Source: CBFHND01 sp965657085
GTDB taxonomy: Bacteria; Pseudomonadota; Alphaproteobacteria; Rhodobacterales; Rhodobacteraceae
Assembly (NCBI GenBank): GCA_965657085.1
Contig: CBFHND010000013.1
Location: forward strand, 30,343-94,342
Direction: 5' to 3'
Length of the DNA: 64,000 bases
Part shown: piece by piece, positions 45,863 to 53,025 of the stretch
Layout of the letters: every line of letters starts with the position of its first letter
Numbering within the stretch: the stretch's first letter is position 1
Translations under genes and position numbers: made by a program
The notes under the pieces: model-generated
The model's input: the letters and a program-made list of their open reading frames with translations, nothing else
The model's database searches: none
What the model was told of the DNA's origin: nothing

Positions 45863-47110
45863 TCAGTTCCCCACGCGCGTGATCGGGCGGATGGTCATCC
45901 CGTCGATGATCTCGCTGACGCCTGCCGACACGATTGTCTCGCCACCAACAAGGCCTTCGCGGATTACGACGCTATCGCCTGCGGCCTCGCCCAATGAGAC
46001 CTCTTGCGCGGAAACTTTGCCATCTTTCGCGACAAGCCAGACAAAGGGCGACCCATCCGGTCCGGCAGCAATGGCAGACAGGGGCGCGCTGACTTGAGCG
46101 GCTGATCCTTGTGTAGAAGAAATCACGCTGGCCACCATGCCGGGAAGGATAACCGCATCTTCCGGGACGGTTACAGAAACGCGCCCACGGTAGGTTTGGG
46201 TGGCGCTATCAGCTTGCACAGAAAATTCGACGATTTCCGTCTCAAACTCTTGACCGGGCAAGGAATTGAAAGTGGCAGTGTTGGTAATCCCGTCGGGGCC
46301 ATTTCGGGTAAGTTCAGTGACATCAATGCTTGGAATGTCGAAAGCGAGGTGTACGACTTCTAACCGCTGAAGCAGGGCGATGCTTTGCCCCGCAGTGACG
46401 TTTGCGAAATTTTCAATATCTCGGCGCGCAATGATGCCATCAAAAGGGGCGGTCAGCGTGGCATCTGACAGGTTATCCCGGGCAACTTTGATTTGGGCGT
46501 CAATGCCGCGCAAAACGGCCTCTGCACCTGCAATCTCTTCAGGTCGCCCGCCGATCTCGCCAATCCGCAACTGCTCTTGTTGCGCACGCAAGTTCGCTTG
46601 TGCGACCCGCGCCTCTGCCTGCGCGCCCTCGACCTGCGCGCGCGTCGCCACGCCGCGTTCCAGCAACGTTTCAGCCCTGGTCAGCGCCTCCGATGTCTGC
46701 TCAACCTGCGCCTGGGCTGATGCGACCGCCGCTTCCAGCGCAGAAATTTCTTCTGCCCGTGCACCTGCTCTCAAAGCCTCTAGTTGAGCCGTTGCCTGAT
46801 CACGACTGCTTTGGAGCTGAGATATCTGGTTTTCAAAGTCCCGCGTATCCAACTGGGCGATTGTATCACCCGCGCTGACATTTGATGCCGCGCGAATAGG
46901 CAGATCAATGATTTGTCCTGAGACCTTGAAGGACAGCTCAATCTCTTGAGATGGCAGAACGACAGCTGGGTATTTGCGCGAAATAACGGTATCTGAAGCC
47001 GTCACAGTCGCCACTTTAGCCGGGCGTGGTGTCGCCTCTTGCGCAACAGCGCTGGTGCTTGCCACTACACCGATCAAAATCAAGACCCCCAAAACTCTGT
47101 TTTGCGCCAT
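45863..47110 (-). CDS. RND efflux periplasmic adaptor
   Basis: A 415-residue membrane-fusion protein linking the pump to an outer-membrane channel. Signal peptide MAQNRVLGVLILIGVVASTS to AVAQ. The lipoyl halves flank a long coiled-coil hairpin of about 100 residues (QISQLQSSRDQATAQLEALR to ARVAQANLRAQQEQLRIGEI). A beta-barrel domain follows (LTAPFDGIIARRDIENFANV, GMVASVISSTQGSAAQVSAP). First gene of the two-gene operon, and like the pump gene of lower GC than the surroundings. The promoter must lie in the 75 bases before the divergent channel remnant. Confidence 0.92.
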   Translation of the reverse strand: MAQNRVLGVLILIGVVASTSAVAQEATPRPAKVATVTASDTVISRKYPAVVLPSQEIELSFKVSGQIIDLPIRAASNVSAGDTIAQLDTRDFENQISQLQSSRDQATAQLEALRAGARAEEISALEAAVASAQAQVEQTSEALTRAETLLERGVATRAQVEGAQAEARVAQANLRAQQEQLRIGEIGGRPEEIAGAEAVLRGIDAQIKVARDNLSDATLTAPFDGIIARRDIENFANVTAGQSIALLQRLEVVHLAFDIPSIDVTELTRNGPDGITNTATFNSLPGQEFETEIVEFSVQADSATQTYRGRVSVTVPEDAVILPGMVASVISSTQGSAAQVSAPLSAIAAGPDGSPFVWLVAKDGKVSAQEVSLGEAAGDSVVIREGLVGGETIVSAGVSEIIDGMTIRPITRVGN

Positions 47111-47185
47111 AATATTTGCCCCTCGATTTCGTCTGTGTCTCTACCTCTATTGATCAAGTCTTAGACACAAACCAAGGAACGCGCT

Positions 47186-47519
47186 ATGGGTGCCGTCCAA
47201 CAAATACTTCTCGGAACCGGGTTGCTGACGTTCAGCGCGCTGGTTCATGCTGGTGCCATTGCGCTAAGCATTCCTCATTTCCCAAGGATCGCAGGTCTGT
47301 TTGGAGCAAAAAAAGGTGGCCGCGCTTCCGAGTTGTGGCATTGCTCTCATTCAGCATTTTCGTGCACGTTTTAGCGCATACGCTGCAGGTTTGGACATGG
47401 TCTTTGGTCTTTTCGCTGATCACCGGTTTACCTGACCTGGTGACAAGCTTTTACTTCGCAACAGTGACTTATACCACGCTTGGATATGGCGACATCGTGT
47501 TGGGGCCGGAGGCGCGGAT
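47186..47519 (+). pseudogene. Two-TM potassium-channel-like gene, frameshifted and truncated
   Basis: ATG 47186 (AAGGAA upstream) opens MGAVQQILLGTGLLTFSALV and reaches GLFGAKKG. At the A7 run 47307-47313 the homology moves to another frame that reads RFRVVALLSFSIFVHVLAHT and then SFYFATVTYTTLGYGDIVLG, containing the selectivity filter TTLGYGD and pore helix. Adding one A to the run would join the frames. After GPEA (about 47517) the second helix after the pore is missing, so the 3' end is lost regardless of the frameshift. Confidence 0.75.
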
Positions 47520-47574
47520 GGACCGCACTCCGCGAAAGCGGGACTATCCCCAAACTCGGATAGTTTCCACACAG

Positions 47575-47859
47575 CCTCTCCGCGCACAGGACGCCACGTA
47601 CATATCGTCGGCATCGGCACCTATGGTCCCGGGCATCGGGCGTTCGCATGATCGAAAGTGAACGAAACCAACAATGTCGCCCTGATCGTTTTCCGTGACG
47701 AAGCATATGGCTTAAGCGTTGTCCTCTTGTATCCGGCCCCAAAAACGATCCCGCATTTCCGGGGTCTGGTTCTATTTTTCCAAAGGCAAAATACACGTCG
47801 AACAGACCATCCCGGTCTTGGCGATCTCGTTCCGCGGCCTGCCGGGTTGTCACTGACAT
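47575..47859 (-). pseudogene. GNAT acetyltransferase remnant
   Basis: On the minus strand ATG 47859 starts MSVTTRQAAERDRQDRDGLF and DVYFAFGKIEPDP. A one-base shift near 47761 then moves the frame to EMRDRFWGRIQEDNA, followed by a TAA and ICFVTENDQGDIVGFVHFRS and PGTIGADADDMYV. This is the typical front part of a small GNAT N-acetyltransferase up to the strand before the acetyl-CoA loop; the RGxGxG loop and the rest are gone. The 3' edge meets the truncated channel gene, with about 55 unassignable bases (47520-47574) between them. From 47860 to 47987 I see nothing. Confidence 0.7.
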
Positions 47860-47987
47860 TTCCGATCCAATCAGGCTCCGGGACGGGAGCCTGGGACATT
47901 TGGCACCTTACGGCAAGCGGCGGGAAATCAAACGACAGCAGTGGCGTGTTGGGCAGGCATCATGCCGAAATGCATTTGCTGGCCGAT

Positions 47988-48536
47988 CTATTCGGAACCG
48001 CCCGCCATCGCACGTTCAAGCGCAGGCACGAAACGCTGTTCGTAGTCCGACCCAACCAGCGGCCCGGCAAAGCGAAAGAGCACAGTGCCGTCCCCGTCCA
48101 GAATGAAGGTTTCGGGCGGCGCGGTCACGCCCCAGTCGATCGCCGTGCGGCCTGCGGGATCAAAGGCGACGCCTGCAAATGGGTTTCCATCCTCGGTCAG
48201 GTACTTGGCGGCATTGCCCGCAGTGTCCTTGAAATTCACCCCGATGATGTGCAAGCCGTCGGCCTGCATTTCCAGCAGGTTGGGATGCTCTGCCCGGCAG
48301 GGAGGACACCAGCTGGCCCAGAAGTTGACCAACGTCACCTCGCCCCGCGCGAGATCGCCGGGTGCAACGGGGGCAAAGCCTTCAAGCGCGGCCTCGGTCA
48401 GCGGCGGGGCCTTTTGGCCCACCAGAGTGGAGGGCAGCGCGTCGGGATCGTCGCGGAACATGCCCACGGCGGCAAAGATCACGAAGCCCGCAAAGATCAG
48501 AGGTGGTGCCAGCATCAGCGGCGAGATTTTAGCCAT
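47988..48536 (-). CDS. ccmG: Thiol:disulfide interchange protein CcmG/DsbE
   Basis: Membrane-anchored periplasmic thioredoxin of system I cytochrome c maturation that reduces the apocytochrome CxxCH cysteines. N-terminal anchor LMLAPPLIFAGFVIFAAVGM; active site FWASWCPPC with C77 and C80; VTAPPETFILDGDGTVLFR contains the cis-proline and the family GVxGxPE-like loop. Length 182 is normal. ATG 48536 overlaps the ccmD stop by 8 bases. Last gene of the ccm run. Confidence 0.95.
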   Translation of the reverse strand: MAKISPLMLAPPLIFAGFVIFAAVGMFRDDPDALPSTLVGQKAPPLTEAALEGFAPVAPGDLARGEVTLVNFWASWCPPCRAEHPNLLEMQADGLHIIGVNFKDTAGNAAKYLTEDGNPFAGVAFDPAGRTAIDWGVTAPPETFILDGDGTVLFRFAGPLVGSDYEQRFVPALERAMAGGSE

Positions 48537-48690
48537 CCTTGCGCCCTGCCCCTGCTTCGATCTTCTTCATCTCGGCCCGCGCGCGGCGTCCCTGCACCAG
48601 CGTGCCGATGATCAGCACCGCCAGAAGCACCAGTGACACGGCATAGGCTGACAGAACGGCTTCGGCGTATTTTCCCAGATCAGGCATCAT
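48529..48690 (-). CDS. ccmD: Heme exporter protein CcmD
   Basis: A 53-residue single-span protein: MMPDLGKYAEAVLSAYAVSL leads into one membrane helix (VLLAVLIIGTLV) and a basic tail QGRRARAEMKKIEAGAGRKD. This is the standard small subunit that releases holo-CcmE from the CcmABC complex. Start at ATG 48690 (a second ATG follows directly at 48687) overlaps the ccmC stop as ATGA; the end overlaps ccmG. Confidence 0.92.
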   Translation of the reverse strand: MMPDLGKYAEAVLSAYAVSLVLLAVLIIGTLVQGRRARAEMKKIEAGAGRKDG

Positions 48691-49418
48691 GCGCGCACCC
48701 CTTCGCGGGCAAGGATCGCGCGGCTGCGACGAAGCCGGATTTCGGTACCCGTACGGTAGAGCACCAGCGCCAGGAAAAGCAGGACAAAGCCCGCGATGCT
48801 GACCAGGAGCGGTTGATAGAACACGTCCGCGACGTTCTTTTCCTTGTCCAGCGACAGCGACGCGCCCTGATGCAGCCCCTGGTTCCAGAAGTTCACCGCA
48901 TAGCGCGACAGTATGGCAAAGACCGACCCTACAAGGCACAGCACCGAGGTGAGGTCAGCGGCCGTATCCGGGTCCTCGATCGCGGCCCAAAGGGCCATGT
49001 AGCCAAGGTAGAACAGGAACAGGATCAGGAAAGACGTCAAGCGCGGATCCCACGCCCACCAGGTGCCCCACATCGGCTGGCCCCAGATCGCGCCCGTGAA
49101 CAGGGCAATCAAAGTCATGACCACGCCCACGGGGGCCGCGGCCTTGGCCGCCAGCGCGCTGACGTGGTGCCGCCGGATCAGCCAGATCAGCGAGGCCACG
49201 AGCATCATGAACCATGCGTTGATGGCCATCAGCGCGGATGGCACGTGCAGATAGATGATCTTGACGGTTGATCCCTGCCGGAAATCATCCGGCGTGGCGA
49301 AAAAGCCCCAGCCAAGCCCCACCACCAGGCAGATGCCCGACAGCACCCAAAGCGCGGGCATCACCCGTTCGCTGAAGGCCAGAAACTTGACCGGATTTGC
49401 ATAGGTCCAAAGTGACAT
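48687..49418 (-). CDS. ccmC: Heme exporter protein CcmC
   Basis: Six-span inner-membrane protein that presents heme to CcmE. The Trp-rich heme-handling motif is WGTWWAWDPRLTSFLILFLF; conserved His residues flank it on the periplasmic side (LHVPSALMAINAWFM before, GASLSLDKE after). Length 243 is normal. It is separated from ccmB by 52 bases and overlaps ccmD by 4. Confidence 0.95.
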   Translation of the reverse strand: MSLWTYANPVKFLAFSERVMPALWVLSGICLVVGLGWGFFATPDDFRQGSTVKIIYLHVPSALMAINAWFMMLVASLIWLIRRHHVSALAAKAAAPVGVVMTLIALFTGAIWGQPMWGTWWAWDPRLTSFLILFLFYLGYMALWAAIEDPDTAADLTSVLCLVGSVFAILSRYAVNFWNQGLHQGASLSLDKEKNVADVFYQPLLVSIAGFVLLFLALVLYRTGTEIRLRRSRAILAREGVRA

Positions 49419-49470
49419 GCGAATTATCTAATATGTTGTGGCGCGGTCCTCAATGGCAATCGGCATCCGA

Positions 49471-50127
49471 TCACCGCAAGTTCACCCGCAACACCGCCGC
49501 ACTGGCAAAGGGCATCAGGGCCAGCACCCCCGCCGTGATCCCCGCCAGCATCAAAAGGGCTGTGCTGGCGTCCATACCCATGGCGCTGCGCCGCGCGGCC
49601 TCGGCTCCGAAGATCAGCGTCGGCACGTAGAGCGGCAGCACCAGCAGCGACATCAGCAAACCGCCGCGCTTGATCCCCACGGTCAGTGCCGCGCCAAAGG
49701 TTCCGATCACCGACAGCGCAGGCGTGCCGAGTGCCAGAGACACCACCAGCCCGGCGAAACCCTGCGCGGGCAAGTTCAGCAGGATGCCCAAAACCGGGGC
49801 GGCCAGAACAAGCGGCAGGCCCGTGGTGATCCAATGGGCCAGCGCCTTGACGCTCAGCGCGGCCTCCAGCGGCAGGGGTGCAGTGGCCAGCAGGTCCAGC
49901 GATCCGTCCTCCCAATCCAGCGCCAGCAGACGGTCCAGCGACAACAGGCACGCCAAGAGCGCGCCCAGCCACAGGACCCCCGGCGCGATGCGCGACAACA
50001 GGTCCGCTTGGGGTCCCACGCTGAACGGCACCAGCACCACGACAATCAGGAAAAACGCGAGCCCCAGGCCAAAGCCGCCACCGGCGCGGAAGGCCAGTTT
50101 CAGGTCCCGGATCAGCAACGCGGTCAT
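49471..50127 (-). CDS. ccmB: Heme exporter protein CcmB
   Basis: Six-span permease of the CcmAB ABC complex, 218 residues. MTALLIRDLKLAFRAGGGFG and WEDGSLDLLATAPLPLEAAL are diagnostic for CcmB. ATP hydrolysis by CcmA releases holo-CcmE from CcmC. Its ATG overlaps the ccmA stop as ATGA (50124-50127). Confidence 0.95.
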   Translation of the reverse strand: MTALLIRDLKLAFRAGGGFGLGLAFFLIVVVLVPFSVGPQADLLSRIAPGVLWLGALLACLLSLDRLLALDWEDGSLDLLATAPLPLEAALSVKALAHWITTGLPLVLAAPVLGILLNLPAQGFAGLVVSLALGTPALSVIGTFGAALTVGIKRGGLLMSLLVLPLYVPTLIFGAEAARRSAMGMDASTALLMLAGITAGVLALMPFASAAVLRVNLR

Positions 50128-50744
50128 AGGAAGGCCTCGTCACTCGCGCCGAGCAGTGCATCGGGCTTGGCCCGCAAAGGGGCCACGTCCAGCACCTGCG
50201 CCTCTTCCAGCCCTAGATCGATATGCGTGGCGATCAGGGCCATGCCCCCCTGCCGCAAATGGCTGCGCACCGCATCGGCAAAAAGGGCCACCGACGCCGC
50301 ATCCAGAGACACAGTGGGTTCGTCCAGCACCCAGACGGGTCGCCCCGTCACCAACAGACGCGCCAGCCCGAGGCGGCGCTTTTGTCCGGCGGACAGGGTT
50401 CCGGCCAAACGGTCCTGCAAGGTTTGCAAATCGAAGGCGTCCAATGCGCCCGTGATGTCCGATTGGCCAAAGACACGCGCCCAGAACATCAGGTTCTCGG
50501 TCACGCTCAGCATCGCCTTCAGCCCGTCGGAATGGGCCGCATAGGCGATGCGGTCCTCGGCCCCGGTGATGTCGCCCGACAGCTGCGGCTGAAGCCCGGC
50601 CACGGTCCGCAACAGCGTCGTCTTGCCCGATCCGTTCGGGCCGCGCAGGATCAGCGCCTGCCCCGCCGCAATGTCAAAGGATACCCCCGCAAGGATCGGC
50701 ACACCGCCGCGCGCCACTGTCAGGTCTGAAACGTGCAGCGTCAT
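50124..50744 (-). CDS. ccmA: Cytochrome c biogenesis ATPase CcmA
   Basis: A 206-residue ABC ATPase with Walker A GPNGSGKTT, signature LSAGQKRRLGLARLL and Walker B VWVLDEPTVSLD. The LSAGQ variant of the signature is normal for CcmA. ATG 50744 (MTLHVSDLTV) is used; the open frame extends 10 codons further without a ribosome site. First gene of ccmABCDG, 10 bases after the Mth938-like gene, so it is probably transcribed with the sec genes upstream. Confidence 0.95.
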   Translation of the reverse strand: MTLHVSDLTVARGGVPILAGVSFDIAAGQALILRGPNGSGKTTLLRTVAGLQPQLSGDITGAEDRIAYAAHSDGLKAMLSVTENLMFWARVFGQSDITGALDAFDLQTLQDRLAGTLSAGQKRRLGLARLLVTGRPVWVLDEPTVSLDAASVALFADAVRSHLRQGGMALIATHIDLGLEEAQVLDVAPLRAKPDALLGASDEAFL

Positions 50745-50754
50745 GGTGTCTGGA

Positions 50755-51108
50755 TCACACGGGCAGCATGGCAAGCGCGATGCGACGCCCTTCGCTCAGC
50801 AACACGTTGTAGGTGCGCGCCGCGGCGGGTGAGGCCATCGCCTCGACGCCCATCCCGGCCTCTTCCAACGTTTGGCGCAGATCGGCGGGGATATGGGCGA
50901 TGTCTGCGCCCGTCCCAAGGAACAGCACATCGATCTGGCCCGCCAGCGCCAAGAGGGCCTCCGCATCCTCGTAGCCGCCCCAGGGGCCGGTGCCGGTGGG
51001 GCCGGTCAGCGCGGGGCCTTCGATCACCGTACCACCGATGCGGAAAAAGCCGGGGCCATAGCCTTCGACGGGCTTGGCATCGGTGTATGTCACTTCGTTC
51101 AGGCGCAT
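50755..51108 (-). CDS. Mth938-like domain protein
   Basis: A 117-residue single-domain protein: VEGYGPGFFRIGGTVIEGPA, LFLGTGADIAHIPADLRQTL and MASPAAARTYNVLLSEGRRI are the three conserved blocks of the Mth938/NDUFAF3 family. The eukaryotic relative is an assembly factor of respiratory complex I; the bacterial function is not established. Its place between secF and ccmA is conserved in Rhodobacteraceae in my recollection. Confidence 0.88.
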   Translation of the reverse strand: MRLNEVTYTDAKPVEGYGPGFFRIGGTVIEGPALTGPTGTGPWGGYEDAEALLALAGQIDVLFLGTGADIAHIPADLRQTLEEAGMGVEAMASPAAARTYNVLLSEGRRIALAMLPV

Positions 51109-51112
51109 GGCA

Positions 51113-51865
51113 TCAATCCCAGATCGGCAACCCGGTCAGCGCGGCGACCACCACGATGACATAGGCCATGGCCCTGTATAGCCGTTCGCGTTCGGGTTTG
51201 AAAACCGCTGCCCCCAGCATATTGCCCAACCCGTTGGGCACCGCCAGCACCAGACCAATCGCCAAAGGCGTCAGCGCCAAGTCCCCGCGCAGACCCACAA
51301 CGCCAATCAACAGGAATTCCCAGAAGAACAGGAACAGAAATGTGTTGGCCCGCACCACCTGCACCGCATGGGGGCTGGCCATGTAAAAGAGCACCACAGG
51401 CGGGCCGGGTATGCCCGACAGCCCCCCCGAAAACCCGGCAAGACCGCCCACGCCCAAAACCGCGGGCCCGGCCAGGCGTCCGCTGTAACGCACCCCCAGC
51501 ATCAGCAGGACGACCAGTGCCATCGCAAATCCCGAGATGAAATAGCGGTAGGTGTCGGGGCTGATGATCGACAGAAACATCAGGCCCACAGGCAACAAAA
51601 GGGTCGCCCCCACCAGCAACAGCCCCAGTTCGCGCCATTGTGCGTCGCGCGAGGTGCGCCGGAGCAAGGGAATGGGGCCAAAGATGTCCATCACCGTCAG
51701 GCTCAGGATCGCCCAGAGCGGCGGCAGCACCTGTGCTGCAATCGGCAGGTAGATCATCGCGGTGCCGAAACCGGAAAACCCGCGCACGGTCCCGGCCAGA
51801 AAGGCCGCAAAGATCAGCAGTCCGATGCCCTGTATGGACAGGGCATCGGAGATGATCTCAGGCAT
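51113..51865 (-). CDS. TauE/SafE-family membrane transporter
   Basis: A 250-residue protein with about eight membrane segments. FAAFLAGTVRGFSGFGTAMI and LGVGGLAGFSGGLSGIPGPP are the two GxxxGxxG repeats of the TauE/SafE (DUF81) family, whose members export sulfite, sulfoacetate or related anions. It overlaps the secF stop by 8 bases and sits 4 bases before the Mth938 gene, so it is embedded in the sec-ccm operon. A role in sulfite export downstream of CuyA is possible but not supported by proximity. Confidence 0.88.
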   Translation of the reverse strand: MPEIISDALSIQGIGLLIFAAFLAGTVRGFSGFGTAMIYLPIAAQVLPPLWAILSLTVMDIFGPIPLLRRTSRDAQWRELGLLLVGATLLLPVGLMFLSIISPDTYRYFISGFAMALVVLLMLGVRYSGRLAGPAVLGVGGLAGFSGGLSGIPGPPVVLFYMASPHAVQVVRANTFLFLFFWEFLLIGVVGLRGDLALTPLAIGLVLAVPNGLGNMLGAAVFKPERERLYRAMAYVIVVVAALTGLPIWD

Positions 51866-52826
51866 CGATGTTGGCGTATTGGTTGCCTGCGGAGGCGTCC
51901 GGCTTGGACCAGTCGCGTTTCACACCGAGGTAGAGCAGGATCGCCGAGGCCACGAAGACAGACGAATAGGTGCCCACGATCACACCCCAGATCATCGCAA
52001 AGACAAAGCCCCGGATCACATCGCCACCCAGTACATACAGCGAAATCAGCGCCAGCAGCGTGGTCACCGATGTCATGACTGTCCGGCTGAGGGTTTCGTT
52101 GATCGAGATGTTAAGCACCTCGGCCAGCGGCTTCTTCTTGTACTTGCGCAGGTTCTCCCGCACCCGGTCAAAGACGACCACGGTATCGTTGAGGCTATAG
52201 CCCACGATGGTCAGAAGTGCCGCAATGATTGCCAGGTCAAAGCGGATCTGCAGTTCGGAAAAGACGCCGATCGTAAGGATCACGTCATGCACAAGCGCCG
52301 CCACGGCACCCAGCGCAAACTGCCATTCAAAGCGCAGCCAGATGTAGATCAGGACCGCCGCAATCGCGAGAACCACGGCGATCACCGCCGTCTGGATCAA
52401 TTCGCCTGACACTTTGGGGCCTACGGATTCCACCGACACGAACTTGATATCCGGTACCGCGGCGCGCATGGCCGCTTGCACCGCGTTGGTGGTGTCTGCG
52501 GTCACCGCCTCCTGCCCGTCCTGCGCCTGAATGCGGATCATCGCCACGTTCTGATCAGCATCAAACGTGGGATCGAACACCTCGGTGATCGAAATGTCGC
52601 CCAGTTCCAGCGTTTCGAGGGATGCACGGTAGACGCCAATGTCCACGGGCTGCGCGCTTTCGGTGCGGATGGTCGTGCCGCCCCGGAAATCGATGCCGAA
52701 ATTCAGGCCCTGAATGGCGAAAGAGGCAAATCCCACCACCATCATCAGCGCCGAAATGCCCAACCACAGTTTCCAGCGGCTGAAAAAATCGAAATTCGTG
52801 TCTTGCTTGACCAGTTTCAGGCGCAT
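51858..52826 (-). CDS. secF: Protein translocase subunit SecF
   Basis: Six-span partner of SecD that uses the proton gradient to pull exported proteins through SecYEG. INFGIDFRGGT-type motif (LNFGIDFRGGTTIRTE), VGYSLNDTVVVFDRVRENLR and NETLSRTVMTSVTTLLALIS are the canonical blocks. ATG 52826 (MRLKLVKQDTNFDFF) is used; the longer frame runs into a palindromic region. Length 322. It is separated from secD by 199 bases that contain a large inverted repeat, which is unusual for this tightly spaced pair. Confidence 0.96.
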   Translation of the reverse strand: MRLKLVKQDTNFDFFSRWKLWLGISALMMVVGFASFAIQGLNFGIDFRGGTTIRTESAQPVDIGVYRASLETLELGDISITEVFDPTFDADQNVAMIRIQAQDGQEAVTADTTNAVQAAMRAAVPDIKFVSVESVGPKVSGELIQTAVIAVVLAIAAVLIYIWLRFEWQFALGAVAALVHDVILTIGVFSELQIRFDLAIIAALLTIVGYSLNDTVVVFDRVRENLRKYKKKPLAEVLNISINETLSRTVMTSVTTLLALISLYVLGGDVIRGFVFAMIWGVIVGTYSSVFVASAILLYLGVKRDWSKPDASAGNQYANIDA

Positions 52827-52868
52827 GGTGTTGCCTTTCTTGGCGAAACGTCTGCTGTCAGGCCCGGC

Positions 52869-53009
52869 GCGCCAGCGCCATGCCCGACCTCCCCCCCGGG
52901 AGGGCATGTGTTGTTGTCATGCGCAGCACGTGTGCCGTGGCTGCTTTGATGTGCTGCCCGCAGGGCTGGCGTGGTGATGACCTCCCGAGGTCGGGCATGG
53001 CGCTGGCGC
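52869..53009. repeat. 141-bp element with 23-bp perfect inverted repeats between secD and secF
   Basis: Arms 52869-52891 and 52987-53009 are perfectly complementary over 23 bp (arm begins GCGCCAGCGCCATGCCCGAC). The 95-base interior holds further stems: ATGCCC (52880-52885) with GGGCAT (52902-52907) and GCAGCAC (52923-52929) with GTGCTGC (52951-52957). There is a C7 run at 52891-52897 and no open frame of note. As RNA it would fold into one long branched hairpin; as DNA it looks like two palindromic units in opposite orientation. Confidence 0.85.
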
Positions 53010-53025
53010 TTTGCGAACGTCATCC

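Noticed and set aside
42808..47110. Genomic island with integration signals
   Set aside because: Composition differs and debris is present, but I found no integrase, direct-repeat attachment sites or tRNA edge.
51113..51865. Sulfite exporter serving CuyA
   Set aside because: The TauE/SafE family fits chemically, but the gene is 40 kb away inside the sec-ccm operon, so no functional link can be claimed.
52869..53009. CRISPR-like array or terminator between secD and secF
   Set aside because: There is one inverted pair, not direct repeats with spacers, and no T tract; it is described as an inverted-repeat element instead.
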